DNA of 64,000 bases from Lacimicrobium alkaliphilum (GTDB lineage: Bacteria > Pseudomonadota > Gammaproteobacteria > Enterobacterales > Alteromonadaceae): positions 3,720,001 to 3,784,000 of the forward strand of contig NZ_CP013650.1 in the NCBI RefSeq assembly GCF_001466725.1. Direction: 5' to 3'. Within the stretch, counting starts at the first letter, position 1. The number at the start of each line of letters is the position of its first letter. The position numbers and the translations under genes were made by a program. The notes under the pieces are model-generated. The model did not search any database. It worked only from the letters and a program-made list of their open reading frames with translations, and was not told the DNA's origin. This document shows, piece by piece, positions 44,306 to 54,331 of this stretch.

Positions 44306-46516
44306 CAACTCCCCACCCTTGAGCAGCTGGCTATGGCTGATACTCTGTGCCTCTAAAGGCTGACCATTGAGATAAACCTTGTCTACATAGTTATCACCGC
44401 GGTCATTTTCCTTGCGCACCCGCAGGCTATTGCCGTTACCCAATTGAATCAGAACCTCATCAAACTGCGGCGTACCCAGTATATAGTCGCCGCCCACCGG
44501 ATTAACCGGATAAAAACCCAGTGCGCTGAACACATACCAGGCCGACATCTGGCCCACATCATCATTACCGGCAAGACCGTCGGGCTGAGCCTGATACATG
44601 GTATCGCGGATCTCTTTGATTCTGGCTTCGCCTTTCCATTTCTGATCGGTAAAGGCATATAAGTAGGCCACATGATGCACCGGCTCATTGCCGTGGGCAT
44701 ACTGGCCGATCAGGCCGGAGATATCCGGTGATACATCCCCTTCCATTTCTGAACTGGTGGTAAACAGCTCATCCAGTTTGGCGATAAAGTTCTGTTCGCT
44801 GCCAAACAGCTCAATCAGACCTTCCACCTCATGGGGCACAAAGAAAGTGTATTGCCAGGCATTGGCCTCGGTGTAATCCGTATTGCGATGCTCCACATAA
44901 ACAGGGTTAAAAGGGGTTACCCAATCGCCCTGTTTGTCTTTGCCACGCATAAAACCGGTGCTGGCATCAAACAGGGTGCGATAGCTTTGTGAGCGGCCCA
45001 TAAAATAATCATATTCATCATCTTTACCTAATGCTTTGGCCAGTTGGGCAATGGCCCAGTCATCAAAGGCATATTCGAGGGTTTTGGATACGGCTTCCAC
45101 TTCCAGTTCTGAGGGGATATAGCCGTATTCCCGGTAAAGATCGATGCCGAAGCGGTTCTGCATCGCCGAGGTTTTCACTGCAGCAAACAAGCGCTGCGGA
45201 TCCACAGTGGTCAGGCCCTTAAGATAGGCATCCACGATCACCGGCACGGCGTGATAGCCGATCATCACATCGGTTTCGTTGCCCATCAGCTCCCAGCTTG
45301 GCAGCAATCCCACCTCATCATAAAAACCCAGCATGGAGTAGATCATGTCGTCCACCCGCTGCGGATCGCTGATGGTCAGCAACGGGTGCAGGGCACGAAA
45401 GGTATCCCAGAGTGAAAACAGAGAATAGCGGCCATAGCCTGGATCGCTGTGCGCACTGCCATCGGCACCAAAATAACCGCCATTGACATCATGGAACACC
45501 TGCGGCGCAATAAACGAGTGATACAAGGCGGTATAAAACTTAGTCTTGGCCTCATTGTTCTCGTCTTCTACCTGAAACTTAACTAACTGTTGTTGCCAGG
45601 CCTGTTTTGCCTTAGCCCTGGCGCCATCAAAATCCAGATTAGCCACTTCTGCCTGCAGATTGTCTCTGGCGCCATTGATACTCACGTAGGACAGCGCCAC
45701 TTTGGCCTCAACGACTTTCTCACCCTCAGGCTGACCGAAGTTAAGTACTACCTGCCCCTGTTCCGCCTGTAAATGCACCCCTTCAACGGGCTCTCCCTGC
45801 TGGTACAACTGATGACGGAAAGGCTGATCAAAGCGGGCAACAAAATACAGCGGTTGGTATTTGGCCCAGCCACCGGAGATCCGGTAGCCGCTGATGGTTT
45901 TCTCATCTTCAACCCGGATAAAGGTCATCAGCGCCTTATCGTAATTCTGTGCATAACCCAGGTCCAGCAGTAACTGCGCATCCTGCTGCCCGGCAAAACT
46001 GTAGCGATGCACGCCGGTGCGGGTGGTGGCGGTGAGTTCCGCTTTAACCTGCTCTTCGGGCAGTGTCAGTGCATAATACCCCGCCTCAGCCACTTCATCG
46101 TCATGGCTGTAGGAGGTGAATATTCTGCCCTTTTCGTCTTTGTCACGCTGAGAATAATCGCCGCGAAAGGGCATCACCAGAATATCCAGCATATCCCCCA
46201 CACCGGTGCCCGAAAGATGAGTATGGCTGAACCCCAACAGGGTGTCGTCAGAGTAATGATAGCCGGAGGTCCAGTCCCAGCCTTTTGAAGGATTATCAGG
46301 ACTCAGTTGCACCATACCAAAGGGCACCAGTGCACCGGGAAAGGTATGACCGTGGCCGCCGGTGCCAATCAGCGGATCCACATACTTAAGCACATCAGCC
46401 TGCGAATCCTGTATTGTTGCCACCGATTGTTCTGTGTCCGTGCTGACACAACCCATTAAAAGGCCGAGGGTGATCAGGGGCGTCAGCCCCGCGTACAAGG
46501 TTTTTCTCAACATCAT
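44285..46516 (-). CDS. GH92 alpha-mannosidase, lipoprotein
   Basis: 743-residue family 92 calcium-dependent exo-alpha-mannosidase, trimming alpha-mannose from high-mannose glycans. Lipoprotein signal MLRKTLYAGLTPLITLGLLMGC. Motifs: YVDPLIGTGGHGHTFPGA and FGMVQLSPDN at the start, GFSHTHLSGTG, GNEPVHHVAYLYAF and GLAGNDDVGQMSAWYVFSALGFYPV near the end. Its ATG shares one base with the SSS symporter stop (TAATG at 46514-46518), so translation is coupled. It is the last gene of the N-glycan unit. The second GH92 gene (62799 onward) is a different paralogue. Confidence 0.93.
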   Translation of the reverse strand: MMLRKTLYAGLTPLITLGLLMGCVSTDTEQSVATIQDSQADVLKYVDPLIGTGGHGHTFPGALVPFGMVQLSPDNPSKGWDWTSGYHYSDDTLLGFSHTHLSGTGVGDMLDILVMPFRGDYSQRDKDEKGRIFTSYSHDDEVAEAGYYALTLPEEQVKAELTATTRTGVHRYSFAGQQDAQLLLDLGYAQNYDKALMTFIRVEDEKTISGYRISGGWAKYQPLYFVARFDQPFRHQLYQQGEPVEGVHLQAEQGQVVLNFGQPEGEKVVEAKVALSYVSINGARDNLQAEVANLDFDGARAKAKQAWQQQLVKFQVEDENNEAKTKFYTALYHSFIAPQVFHDVNGGYFGADGSAHSDPGYGRYSLFSLWDTFRALHPLLTISDPQRVDDMIYSMLGFYDEVGLLPSWELMGNETDVMIGYHAVPVIVDAYLKGLTTVDPQRLFAAVKTSAMQNRFGIDLYREYGYIPSELEVEAVSKTLEYAFDDWAIAQLAKALGKDDEYDYFMGRSQSYRTLFDASTGFMRGKDKQGDWVTPFNPVYVEHRNTDYTEANAWQYTFFVPHEVEGLIELFGSEQNFIAKLDELFTTSSEMEGDVSPDISGLIGQYAHGNEPVHHVAYLYAFTDQKWKGEARIKEIRDTMYQAQPDGLAGNDDVGQMSAWYVFSALGFYPVNPVGGDYILGTPQFDEVLIQLGNGNSLRVRKENDRGDNYVDKVYLNGQPLEAQSISHSQLLKGGELLFRFAD

Positions 46517-48309
46517 TACTCTTCTTTTAACTTATCAAACCAGTTCTTTTTCAGGATCCAGGAAGTCAGTGCTGTCACCACAAAGGCGCTCAGCAAGCCA
46601 TACCATTGCTGGATCACCAGATAAATGGGCATGATCACCAGGCTCAGTTGCCAGATAATGCCGACCGCCACATTGACCAGATCTCTGGCGCCGTGTATGT
46701 CTTCTGCCAGCTCCGGGCTTTCGGCCAGCACCTTCTGCCGCACAGGGCCCCAGAACCCCCAGGGTCGTACCTGAGCATAGAAACGGCACAGCACCTGATC
46801 CGATTCCGGCGCTGTCATCAAAGTACCGGCAACAGAGCCGAACAGACTGAGCAGCAATAACAACGGAAAGGCAAACAGCGGATGCACACCAGGCAGCAGC
46901 AGAGGCAGGATCAGAGACGATATCAGACCCGCCATCATGCCCCAGAAATAGCCATAGGCATTGAAGCGCCACCAGTGCCATTTGAGCAGGTTAGCCGCAG
47001 CATAGCCGCCAAACAGGGCGCCAAAGATCCACTGCATAATCTCGTTGATAGTGCTGAGCATCAGCCCCAGTCCGACACCAATCAACACCAGCAGCAAAGA
47101 GACCAGATAACTGACCCGTACATAGGTGCGCTTGTCGGCATCGGGCCGGAAATACTTTTTATAGATGTCGTTAACAAAATACACCGGCGCCGCATTCAGT
47201 GATGCCGCCAAGGTCGACATAAAGGCTGCAAGCAGTCCGGCAATCAGTAACCCCGTTAACCCCACTGGCACAAAGTTATTAATTGCATAGGGCAGGATTT
47301 GTTCAAAATCGAAGCCCTCACCCTGCGCATGGATCTCGGGTCCCATATACACCAGTGCCAATACCGATAAACCGGCCACCATCATATAGCGGGGGAAAAA
47401 CATCACCAGTGACACCAGACCACTCATTTTGGCCGCCTCTTTGGGAGAGCGGGTTGCCAGGATGCGTTGCATATCATAGTTAGGCACCGGTCCCGCCATA
47501 CTGAACAGCACGCCTTTGAACAGCATCATCATCACCATCAGGCCGAAAAGCTCAAAGCCGTCCTGCTGGATTTTACTGTTCACGCTGTCGATCAGTCCGT
47601 CCCAGTTCAGTTCCAGTTGCCAGCCAAAGAACAGCTGATCCCATCCTGCCGGGGTCGCTTGTGTAATCTGCTCAGGGGTCACCAGGTTAATGGCGATCAC
47701 CCCCACCGCCAGTGCGGCGACGGTCATAATCACAAACTGCAACACCTCGGTGAACACCACCGAATACATGCCGCCCTTGATCACGTACAAGGTGGTGACC
47801 GTAAAGATCATCAGGGCATAGAGATCAGGAGAGATCTCCCAGGGGAAGAAAATGGCGGCAAATTTTCCTATGCCTTTAAACGCATAGGCGATAAAGCCAA
47901 CGGCGCTGACAAGGGCAAAGATGACCACCACCAACTGGCACAACTCCGCCCCTCTACCTGAGCCAAAACGGGTTTGCAGCCACTCGGCGCCGGTCATCAC
48001 ATTGGAACGCCGTAACCAGATAGACAGATAGACCATCAGAAAAATCTGATTGAAGATCGGCCACACCCAGGGTAACCAGGCACTTTTCAGCCCGTAAACA
48101 AAGCACATGGACACCAGCCACATGGTACCGGCAATATCGAACATGCCGGAGGCGTTAGAGACGCCCAGTGCCCACCAGGGGATCTTTTTACCGGCCAGAA
48201 AGTAAGCGCCCATATCCTTGCCGGCGAGGCGGGAAATATACAGCCCCAACGCCAGAGTGCCGAGCAAATAACCGGCAATCACTACCAGGTCGATACTGCT
48301 TAAATTCAT
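46516..48309 (-). CDS. Sodium/solute symporter of the N-glycan unit (SSS)
   Basis: 597-residue SSS-family inner-membrane symporter with about 13-14 membrane helices. N-terminal AGKDMGAYFLAGKKIPWWALGVSNASG marks the family. AGGAG precedes the ATG. It is 5 bases after the GH2 beta-mannosidase and directly coupled to the GH92 gene. The likely substrate is mannose or a manno-oligosaccharide such as Man-GlcNAc, from context only. It is distinct in sequence from the arabinose-side symporter at 239-1867. Confidence 0.9.
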   Translation of the reverse strand: MNLSSIDLVVIAGYLLGTLALGLYISRLAGKDMGAYFLAGKKIPWWALGVSNASGMFDIAGTMWLVSMCFVYGLKSAWLPWVWPIFNQIFLMVYLSIWLRRSNVMTGAEWLQTRFGSGRGAELCQLVVVIFALVSAVGFIAYAFKGIGKFAAIFFPWEISPDLYALMIFTVTTLYVIKGGMYSVVFTEVLQFVIMTVAALAVGVIAINLVTPEQITQATPAGWDQLFFGWQLELNWDGLIDSVNSKIQQDGFELFGLMVMMMLFKGVLFSMAGPVPNYDMQRILATRSPKEAAKMSGLVSLVMFFPRYMMVAGLSVLALVYMGPEIHAQGEGFDFEQILPYAINNFVPVGLTGLLIAGLLAAFMSTLAASLNAAPVYFVNDIYKKYFRPDADKRTYVRVSYLVSLLLVLIGVGLGLMLSTINEIMQWIFGALFGGYAAANLLKWHWWRFNAYGYFWGMMAGLISSLILPLLLPGVHPLFAFPLLLLLSLFGSVAGTLMTAPESDQVLCRFYAQVRPWGFWGPVRQKVLAESPELAEDIHGARDLVNVAVGIIWQLSLVIMPIYLVIQQWYGLLSAFVVTALTSWILKKNWFDKLKEE

Positions 48310-48314
48310 TGCCG

Positions 48315-50834
48315 CTACTCCTGGTAACTGTCAGCAAGGGAAATACAACACAGCCCCTCACTCAGGTGCTGAATCTCAGCCTGACTCTTACCCGGCAAAG
48401 CCAGAGACAGGCTTTTCGGTTGTCCGGGTAACAGGTCAAAGAAATTATCCGAAAAGTTCGCGCTCACGCCTGCTAAAGACAAATAACACTGGCGCAGTAA
48501 ACAGACGCTGCTCAGCCGCACCTCCAGCATGTCATCCCGGGCCACAACCTCCAGCTCTGCACTGGCCTGTGGCAGGGCCTGCTGATTCGCGGGCACAAAA
48601 TAGTACAGGTTTTCGGCCAGCAACTGATTATCAGGGCGTTGCAACTGAACCTGTAAGACCAGGTTTTCAGCCGCTTTCCCCTTAAGCAGTTCAGCGCGAC
48701 TGAGCTCAAGCAACTGCCTGCTGGTATTCGCCGGTGTATCCAGCACCTGCTGTTGCTGCCAGTGGCAGTGACCGTCAAAATCAAGCAGTCTCAGATGTAA
48801 ACTGGCAGGCTCAGACGCGAGCAAATCGCTGACTAAGGTAATGCTCAGACGTTGTTGCTGCTCTGTCACCGTCAAAAGATAGGGGGCGAAGTTGCGCTGG
48901 GCCTGATAATGTAATGCCTTGTACTGGCCGTAGTAATCGATGCCGGACCAGGACGCCGCCGGCCAGGTATCGTTTAATTGCCAGTACAGGGTACCCATAC
49001 AAAATGGCCGTGCGGCACGATGGGCCTCGAAGGCAAGTTTCAGCCCTTGTGCCTGTTGCACCTGACTTAAGTACAGCAAGGCATCAAAATCCTTGGGCGC
49101 CTTATATTCCTGTTCCAGGTAGGCACAGATCAGATGGTTACCTCTGGGATGTTTCTGATGCACCTGCATGACCGGAGATTCCAGTTGCCTGTCGCCGGGC
49201 TCGGTATAACGGGCCACCGATTCCGGCATCGGAAAGGACTGAAAACCAAATTCACTCATAAAACGGGGCACCCGCTTCTGGTACTCACTGAAGGGCTCCT
49301 CACCGTGCCACACACCCCAGTAATGATGATTACCCATATGATCGGCATCTTCTTCCCAGAAGCCTATGGGCGATGAGCGCAGATAAAAACGCTCTGGATC
49401 CAGTGTCTCAACCTGCTCCGGCAGGCATTGGTCAAACAGACGAATATAGTCTTGTTTCAGTCGTTTATAGAGTTCATCACTGTAGCCGAACTTCTGTGGC
49501 CACTGCCAGTGTTTGATGGCCATATCCACTTCATTATTACCACACCACATAGCCAGGCAGGCGTGATTGCGCAGCCGTTTGATATTGTACTCTGCCTCAC
49601 GGGTGACATTGGCAATAAACTCATCATCCGCCGGATACAAGGTGCAGGCGAACATAAAATCCTGCCAGATCAGGATGCCGTTTTCGTCGGCAAGCCGGTA
49701 AAAAATATCATCCTGATAAATACCGCCACCCCAGACCCTGAGCATATTCATATTGGCCTGTCTGGCCGCATCAAAATATTCACGATGGCGCTGTGGCGTC
49801 ATACGATGAATAAAACTGTCACCGGGAATATAGTTGGCGCCTTTGATAAACACCGGCTCGCCGTTGACCTTAAAATAAAAACTCTCGCCCATCTCATCGG
49901 GCTGGTTGATGACCTCTATGCTGCGTAAGCCGATACGCTGGCTTCGCTGATCGATCAGCTTGCCGGCCTGTTTCAGGCGCAGTTCAAACTCATACAAAAA
50001 GGCCTCGCCTAAGCCGTTGGGCCACCAGCGCTGTGGATTATCCAGCACAAAATCAAGCCGCAGCGAATCCTGCTGCGCGTCTAAAGATACACACCGATTC
50101 AGCCTGGGCGCCTGTTTACAGGCCACTTCCAGGGTTAAGGGCTGCTCAGTCAGGCTGCTAAGCTGCACATCCAGACTGAAACTGGCCTGATCAGCGCTAA
50201 GCTGATGCTGAACAAAGTGCAGCTCATCGATACGCGCCGATTCTGTGCCCTGTAAATAAATGTCGCGCCAGATACCGCTGGTGACAAAGCGCGGGCCCCA
50301 GTCCCAGCCAAAATGACAGGGAGCCTTACGACAATAGACGCTGAGTTTTTCATCTGATTTGTCATTCTCGGCCGGATAGGCAAAACCTGCGCTGCGGTAC
50401 CGGGGCATCACTTCATTAATGGGTGAACGAAAATGGATCTCCAGCAGATTCTCACCCTGGCGCAGTAAAGACTTACATTCAATCCGCTGACCAACAAACA
50501 TATTCTCACTACGGCCCAACCGATGACCATTCAGGAAAATATCGCAAAAGGTATCCAGCCCCTCGGCCACCAGCTCGATAGCATCACAACCGGTCAGCTC
50601 AGAGTTCAGCTCAAAAGTACGCCGATAATGCCAGTCTTCGCGCTCTATCCATTGCAGATTGGTCTCATTGTCCCGGAAAAAAGGATCCTCTATGCGCTGA
50701 TTGGCAAGCAGATCGGTAAAATTACAACCCGGCACGGTAGCGGGCAGCCATTGCTGCTCGCCCTGCTGACGAAACTGCCAGGCACCATTGAGAGGTTGTC
50801 GGCAAACTGAAGTAGAAAACTGATTATCTGTCAT
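48315..50834 (-). CDS. GH2 beta-mannosidase
   Basis: 839-residue GH2 enzyme with the catalytic pair of beta-mannosidases: acid/base E435 in WCGNNEVDM and nucleophile E528 in FMSEFGFQ. It has no signal peptide, so it acts in the cytoplasm. In the N-glycan pathway it would split the core Man-beta-1,4-GlcNAc left after alpha-mannosidase and GH85 action. It is 69 bases after cutC and 5 bases before the symporter gene. Confidence 0.93.
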   Translation of the reverse strand: MTDNQFSTSVCRQPLNGAWQFRQQGEQQWLPATVPGCNFTDLLANQRIEDPFFRDNETNLQWIEREDWHYRRTFELNSELTGCDAIELVAEGLDTFCDIFLNGHRLGRSENMFVGQRIECKSLLRQGENLLEIHFRSPINEVMPRYRSAGFAYPAENDKSDEKLSVYCRKAPCHFGWDWGPRFVTSGIWRDIYLQGTESARIDELHFVQHQLSADQASFSLDVQLSSLTEQPLTLEVACKQAPRLNRCVSLDAQQDSLRLDFVLDNPQRWWPNGLGEAFLYEFELRLKQAGKLIDQRSQRIGLRSIEVINQPDEMGESFYFKVNGEPVFIKGANYIPGDSFIHRMTPQRHREYFDAARQANMNMLRVWGGGIYQDDIFYRLADENGILIWQDFMFACTLYPADDEFIANVTREAEYNIKRLRNHACLAMWCGNNEVDMAIKHWQWPQKFGYSDELYKRLKQDYIRLFDQCLPEQVETLDPERFYLRSSPIGFWEEDADHMGNHHYWGVWHGEEPFSEYQKRVPRFMSEFGFQSFPMPESVARYTEPGDRQLESPVMQVHQKHPRGNHLICAYLEQEYKAPKDFDALLYLSQVQQAQGLKLAFEAHRAARPFCMGTLYWQLNDTWPAASWSGIDYYGQYKALHYQAQRNFAPYLLTVTEQQQRLSITLVSDLLASEPASLHLRLLDFDGHCHWQQQQVLDTPANTSRQLLELSRAELLKGKAAENLVLQVQLQRPDNQLLAENLYYFVPANQQALPQASAELEVVARDDMLEVRLSSVCLLRQCYLSLAGVSANFSDNFFDLLPGQPKSLSLALPGKSQAEIQHLSEGLCCISLADSYQE

Positions 50835-50903
50835 ACAACTCGACTAAATTAAATACCAGAAACATGCCCTGACACAGGGCTCATTAACGCTCTTCACAAC
50901 AGC

Positions 50904-51644
50904 TCAGGGTTGGCAGGCCTGCACCAGTTGACGGACTTTATCTGTGTTTACCCGAGCCTGCCCGGCGCCGGTAATATCTGACACTGACGAATAGCTGTGC
51001 ACCGACAAGGGGCCCGTGTGCAGCGGCAGGGTGCTAAGGATCTCCGGCACATTGGTGCTATTCACGCCACCGCCAACGACCAGTTCTATCCGCCCTTTCG
51101 CCCGCTCCATCAGGCGATGCAACTGGCCCAAACCCGACACCACTGCCTGCCTGCTGCCCCATGGGGTGCCGGCACTGAGCAGACGATCGACACCGCACTG
51201 CAACAGACATTCCAGCGCCCTATCAGGGTCTGCCACCGCATCAAAGGCGCGGTGAAAGGTCACCTTAAGGCCAAGCTGATGGGCTTGCTCTGTCAGTGTT
51301 TGCAGCGCCGCCCTGTCCACCTCTGCACTGGCGGTCAGGCAACCCAGTACCACGCCACCGGCGCCACAATCGGCCGCCTGCTGAATACTGCGTTGCATTT
51401 GCGCCAGCTCATTCTGGTCATAGCAAAAGTCACCGGCGCGGGGACGTACCATCACCACTACGCCTGCTGGCTGCGCAAAAATCCCGCAAGCGGTCTCCAT
51501 TGCCTGCATATCCGGTGTTAAACCCTGTTGTGCCATATCGGCACACAGTTCAATACGCCGGGCTCCACCGGCCTTAGCAGCCAGCACATTCTGTCTGAGC
51601 AGGGTCAGATCATCGGCATCAAGACAGATCTCCACCTCAATCAT
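50904..51644 (-). CDS. cutC: CutC family protein
   Basis: 246-residue TIM-barrel CutC protein: VEICLDADDL start, GGARRIELCADMAQQGLTP, VMVRPRAGDFCYDQNEL, and VGGGVNSTNVPEI near the C-terminus. The textbook role is copper homeostasis, but the evidence in bacteria is disputed. Here the ATG overlaps the GH85 stop by four bases, so it is translated with a glycan-cutting enzyme and followed by beta-mannosidase. No copper gene is near. Context suggests a carbohydrate-related role. Confidence 0.92.
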   Translation of the reverse strand: MIEVEICLDADDLTLLRQNVLAAKAGGARRIELCADMAQQGLTPDMQAMETACGIFAQPAGVVVMVRPRAGDFCYDQNELAQMQRSIQQAADCGAGGVVLGCLTASAEVDRAALQTLTEQAHQLGLKVTFHRAFDAVADPDRALECLLQCGVDRLLSAGTPWGSRQAVVSGLGQLHRLMERAKGRIELVVGGGVNSTNVPEILSTLPLHTGPLSVHSYSSVSDITGAGQARVNTDKVRQLVQACQP

Positions 51645-53350
51645 GGTGTCACCTCCAGCCTGCCCAAATTGGCTTCCAATTGCCCCTGACCGCTTTGCAC
51701 CTTAAGGCCGATGCGCTGTATTTTCTGCCCGGCAAGAGCAGACAGAGAAAATTCACTCAACCGCCAGTCCGTGCTCGCGGGCAAAGCAAAATCAAACTGC
51801 TGGCCGTCAGCGGTTTGCAGATACACTGACAGCCCCTTATGGCCTTGAAGCACCACCCGTAACTGACCGGATTCGCCGGGAATAACAGACGTCTGGTACA
51901 GCGGAATACGTGCCTGCTCATCGTTACGCGCAGCGTCAATAGCCAATGAACTGCCGCCGTCAAAGACTTTGTCAAAATCATATTTAAGGCTGACATTCTG
52001 ATTACCGAACACGGCGAATTGCCAGGTGGGCAATATGTCCTGACGATCCATCTGCGTCCAGGGGCCGCCGATTTTTTCGCCCTTATCCATCAGCACTTTG
52101 CCCTGGCCGGTATTAAAATGGGTGGTAAAAGGCAGGCTGGTAATAACAGATGTGGCCGCAAGATATGCATTCAGACCTTTCCAGCCCTGCTGATCCGGGA
52201 TCGCCGGGTTCAGGTTATCACCGGCAAACAGGCGTCGTTCAGCGCGATAAAAGGCCTCAGCCTCACTACCATCCTGGTCAAACTGGCTAAAGGCAGGTGT
52301 ATGGGGCTCACCGTCGAAGTTATAGTTAAAATTCGGCGCAAACAGGGCGATTGACGTCAGCGGCTGGCCGTCGTCGAACAGCCAGTCCAGCCATATGGTG
52401 CGGCTGAAGGCACGCTGGGCATTGCGACTGGGCCACAGATCCACACCGAAAAACACCTCATAAGGGGAGCGGCCAAGATCCAGTGCCTGCTGGTGTGAGT
52501 TCAGCACTTTTTGTTGATCCCACCAGTAGTTGAGAAAGATGGCATCACTGGCGCGCCCTTTGCCCTGCAGGTAGCGGCTGTTGTGCTGATTCAGTTCGTT
52601 CTGCCAGCGCACTTCTCCGCTTTGCACCATGGAATCATACCAGTGGATCTCCATATTCTGGGGTGCTCTGGCCGTCAGATACTGCATAAAGCTAAGCATA
52701 CGGGCGGCCAGCGCCTTGCCGCGTTTTGGGTCACGCTGGTCTTTAAGCAACTGGTTATTGCCATCCTTCACCGCCGTCAGATCCGTTTCCTGATTAATCA
52801 ACCAGCCGTCAAAACCGTAAAAGCCAGCGATCTCAATCAGTTTGTCGGCGAAGATAAAACGCCCCTTATCATCCTGTGCCAGCAATTGCTCAGCAGTATC
52901 GGCACTGCCGCCCCACTGCGCCACCGCCAGAAACACCGAGCCGATGACCTTGACGCCATTGCGATGTGCGGTGTCCACCCAGGGCCGGGCAGGAATTTGT
53001 ACTGTGTGCTCGGCGGTACCGGCGAACCAGTTAAGCACATGGATCTGTGACCAGTGGCTGAAGTTATACAGATTAAAAACCGGTTGGGTATCGAGGTAAT
53101 TGGCAAAGTTATTCATGCCATCCGGGGCATAGAGCACTCGTGCCGGCCCCGGCTGTTGCTCACCAAGGGGCGCATCAATACGCCTGGCCAGGGGCTGGCG
53201 GGAGATATTTTCTGAACTGGCCAGTTCAGAATCCGGTGTCCAGCGAGCCACCTGCTCCAGGGTCAGCGCAAAAGGTGGCTGGTTGCTCAGGATCTCTGCG
53301 GCATTGGCGCTGAGGCTGAATAGCAGGGTAAGCAAAACCAGCGCTCTCAT
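51641..53350 (-). CDS. GH85 endo-beta-N-acetylglucosaminidase, exported
   Basis: 569-residue GH85 endoglycosidase that cuts the GlcNAc-GlcNAc core of N-glycans. The substrate-assisted pair N186 and E188 is in GWLINQETD, and NFSHWSQIHVLNWFAG lies before it. A signal peptide (1-18, ends ANAAE) predicts periplasmic action. The stop overlaps the cutC start by four bases, and its ATG overlaps the glycosylasparaginase stop by four, so all three are tightly coupled. GH85 leaves GlcNAc-Asn on the peptide, the substrate of the preceding gene product. Confidence 0.93.
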   Translation of the reverse strand: MRALVLLTLLFSLSANAAEILSNQPPFALTLEQVARWTPDSELASSENISRQPLARRIDAPLGEQQPGPARVLYAPDGMNNFANYLDTQPVFNLYNFSHWSQIHVLNWFAGTAEHTVQIPARPWVDTAHRNGVKVIGSVFLAVAQWGGSADTAEQLLAQDDKGRFIFADKLIEIAGFYGFDGWLINQETDLTAVKDGNNQLLKDQRDPKRGKALAARMLSFMQYLTARAPQNMEIHWYDSMVQSGEVRWQNELNQHNSRYLQGKGRASDAIFLNYWWDQQKVLNSHQQALDLGRSPYEVFFGVDLWPSRNAQRAFSRTIWLDWLFDDGQPLTSIALFAPNFNYNFDGEPHTPAFSQFDQDGSEAEAFYRAERRLFAGDNLNPAIPDQQGWKGLNAYLAATSVITSLPFTTHFNTGQGKVLMDKGEKIGGPWTQMDRQDILPTWQFAVFGNQNVSLKYDFDKVFDGGSSLAIDAARNDEQARIPLYQTSVIPGESGQLRVVLQGHKGLSVYLQTADGQQFDFALPASTDWRLSEFSLSALAGQKIQRIGLKVQSGQGQLEANLGRLEVTP

Positions 53351-54312
53351 GCCTGACTCTCCAGCAGGCTTTTACCATCTTTTAACAGACTGCCGGCCTC
53401 GTCCCGTACGGCGTAATTAAAACCCGGCTGAATACAATAAGCACCGTACTCACCGGCTTTGTTAAGGGCCAGAAACCCTACCTGAAATTTCTGATAGTCG
53501 TCCAGCTTATGGGCGATACGCATAACCGCCTGCCTGCAGGCCTGTTGCGGGCTGGCGCCTTGTCGCATCAGCTCCACCACCAGATGACAACCGACGGTTT
53601 TCATCATCAGTTCTCCCATGCCGGTAGCGGTAGCGGCACCGATTTCGTTATCCACATATAGCCCGGCACCGATGATGGGGGAATCCCCGACCCGGCCGTG
53701 CATTTTATAGGCGGCGCCGCTGGTGGTGCAGGCACCGGATAAATCACCATTGGCATCCAGCGCCAGCATGCCGATGGTGTCGTGGTTTTCGATATTAATA
53801 TGCTGCACCTCACGGCCTTTCAGCCAGGCCTGCCACTCGGCTTTTGACTGTTCGGTGAGCAGGTTCTCTTCCTTAAAGCCCTGTTCCAGGGCAAAACGCT
53901 TTGCCCCCTCCCCCACCAGCATCACATGGGGGCTGTTCTCCATCACCTTACGGGCCACAGAGATCGGATGTTTGATATCCTGCAAAAAGGCCACCGAGCC
54001 GCAGTTCATGTTTTCGTCCATGATACAGGCATCCAGCGTCACCCTGCCGCTGGCATCGGGGTAACCGCCATAGCCAACGGTACGCACATCAGGATCGGCT
54101 TCCGGTACCCGCACTCCGGCTTCCACCGCATCCAGCGCCCGGCCATCCCGTTGCAGTATTTTCCAGGCCTCCTCATTGGCAGGGCCACCATGTTCCCAGG
54201 TAGACACCACTATGGGCTTGTTCACTGTTGCGGCGTGCGCCAGTTGGGGCATTAACACAGTGGCAGCGGTGCCAAGGGCAGAGAATTTGAGGAACTGTCG
54301 TCGTGAAGTCAT
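53347..54312 (-). CDS. N4-(beta-N-acetylglucosaminyl)-L-asparaginase, TAT-exported
   Basis: 321-residue Ntn-hydrolase glycosylasparaginase that cleaves the GlcNAc-Asn bond. The autoprocessing nucleophile is T179 in NHDTIGMLALD. The N-terminus MTSRRQFLKFSALGTAATV is a twin-arginine signal, so the folded enzyme is exported. AGGA precedes the ATG. The gene follows the GlcNAc kinase by 19 bases and overlaps GH85 by four. It supplies the last cleavage in N-glycan dismantling: free GlcNAc (after deamination) plus Asp. Confidence 0.93.
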   Translation of the reverse strand: MTSRRQFLKFSALGTAATVLMPQLAHAATVNKPIVVSTWEHGGPANEEAWKILQRDGRALDAVEAGVRVPEADPDVRTVGYGGYPDASGRVTLDACIMDENMNCGSVAFLQDIKHPISVARKVMENSPHVMLVGEGAKRFALEQGFKEENLLTEQSKAEWQAWLKGREVQHINIENHDTIGMLALDANGDLSGACTTSGAAYKMHGRVGDSPIIGAGLYVDNEIGAATATGMGELMMKTVGCHLVVELMRQGASPQQACRQAVMRIAHKLDDYQKFQVGFLALNKAGEYGAYCIQPGFNYAVRDEAGSLLKDGKSLLESQA

Positions 54313-54331
54313 TGGCTGTCCTGATAAAAAC

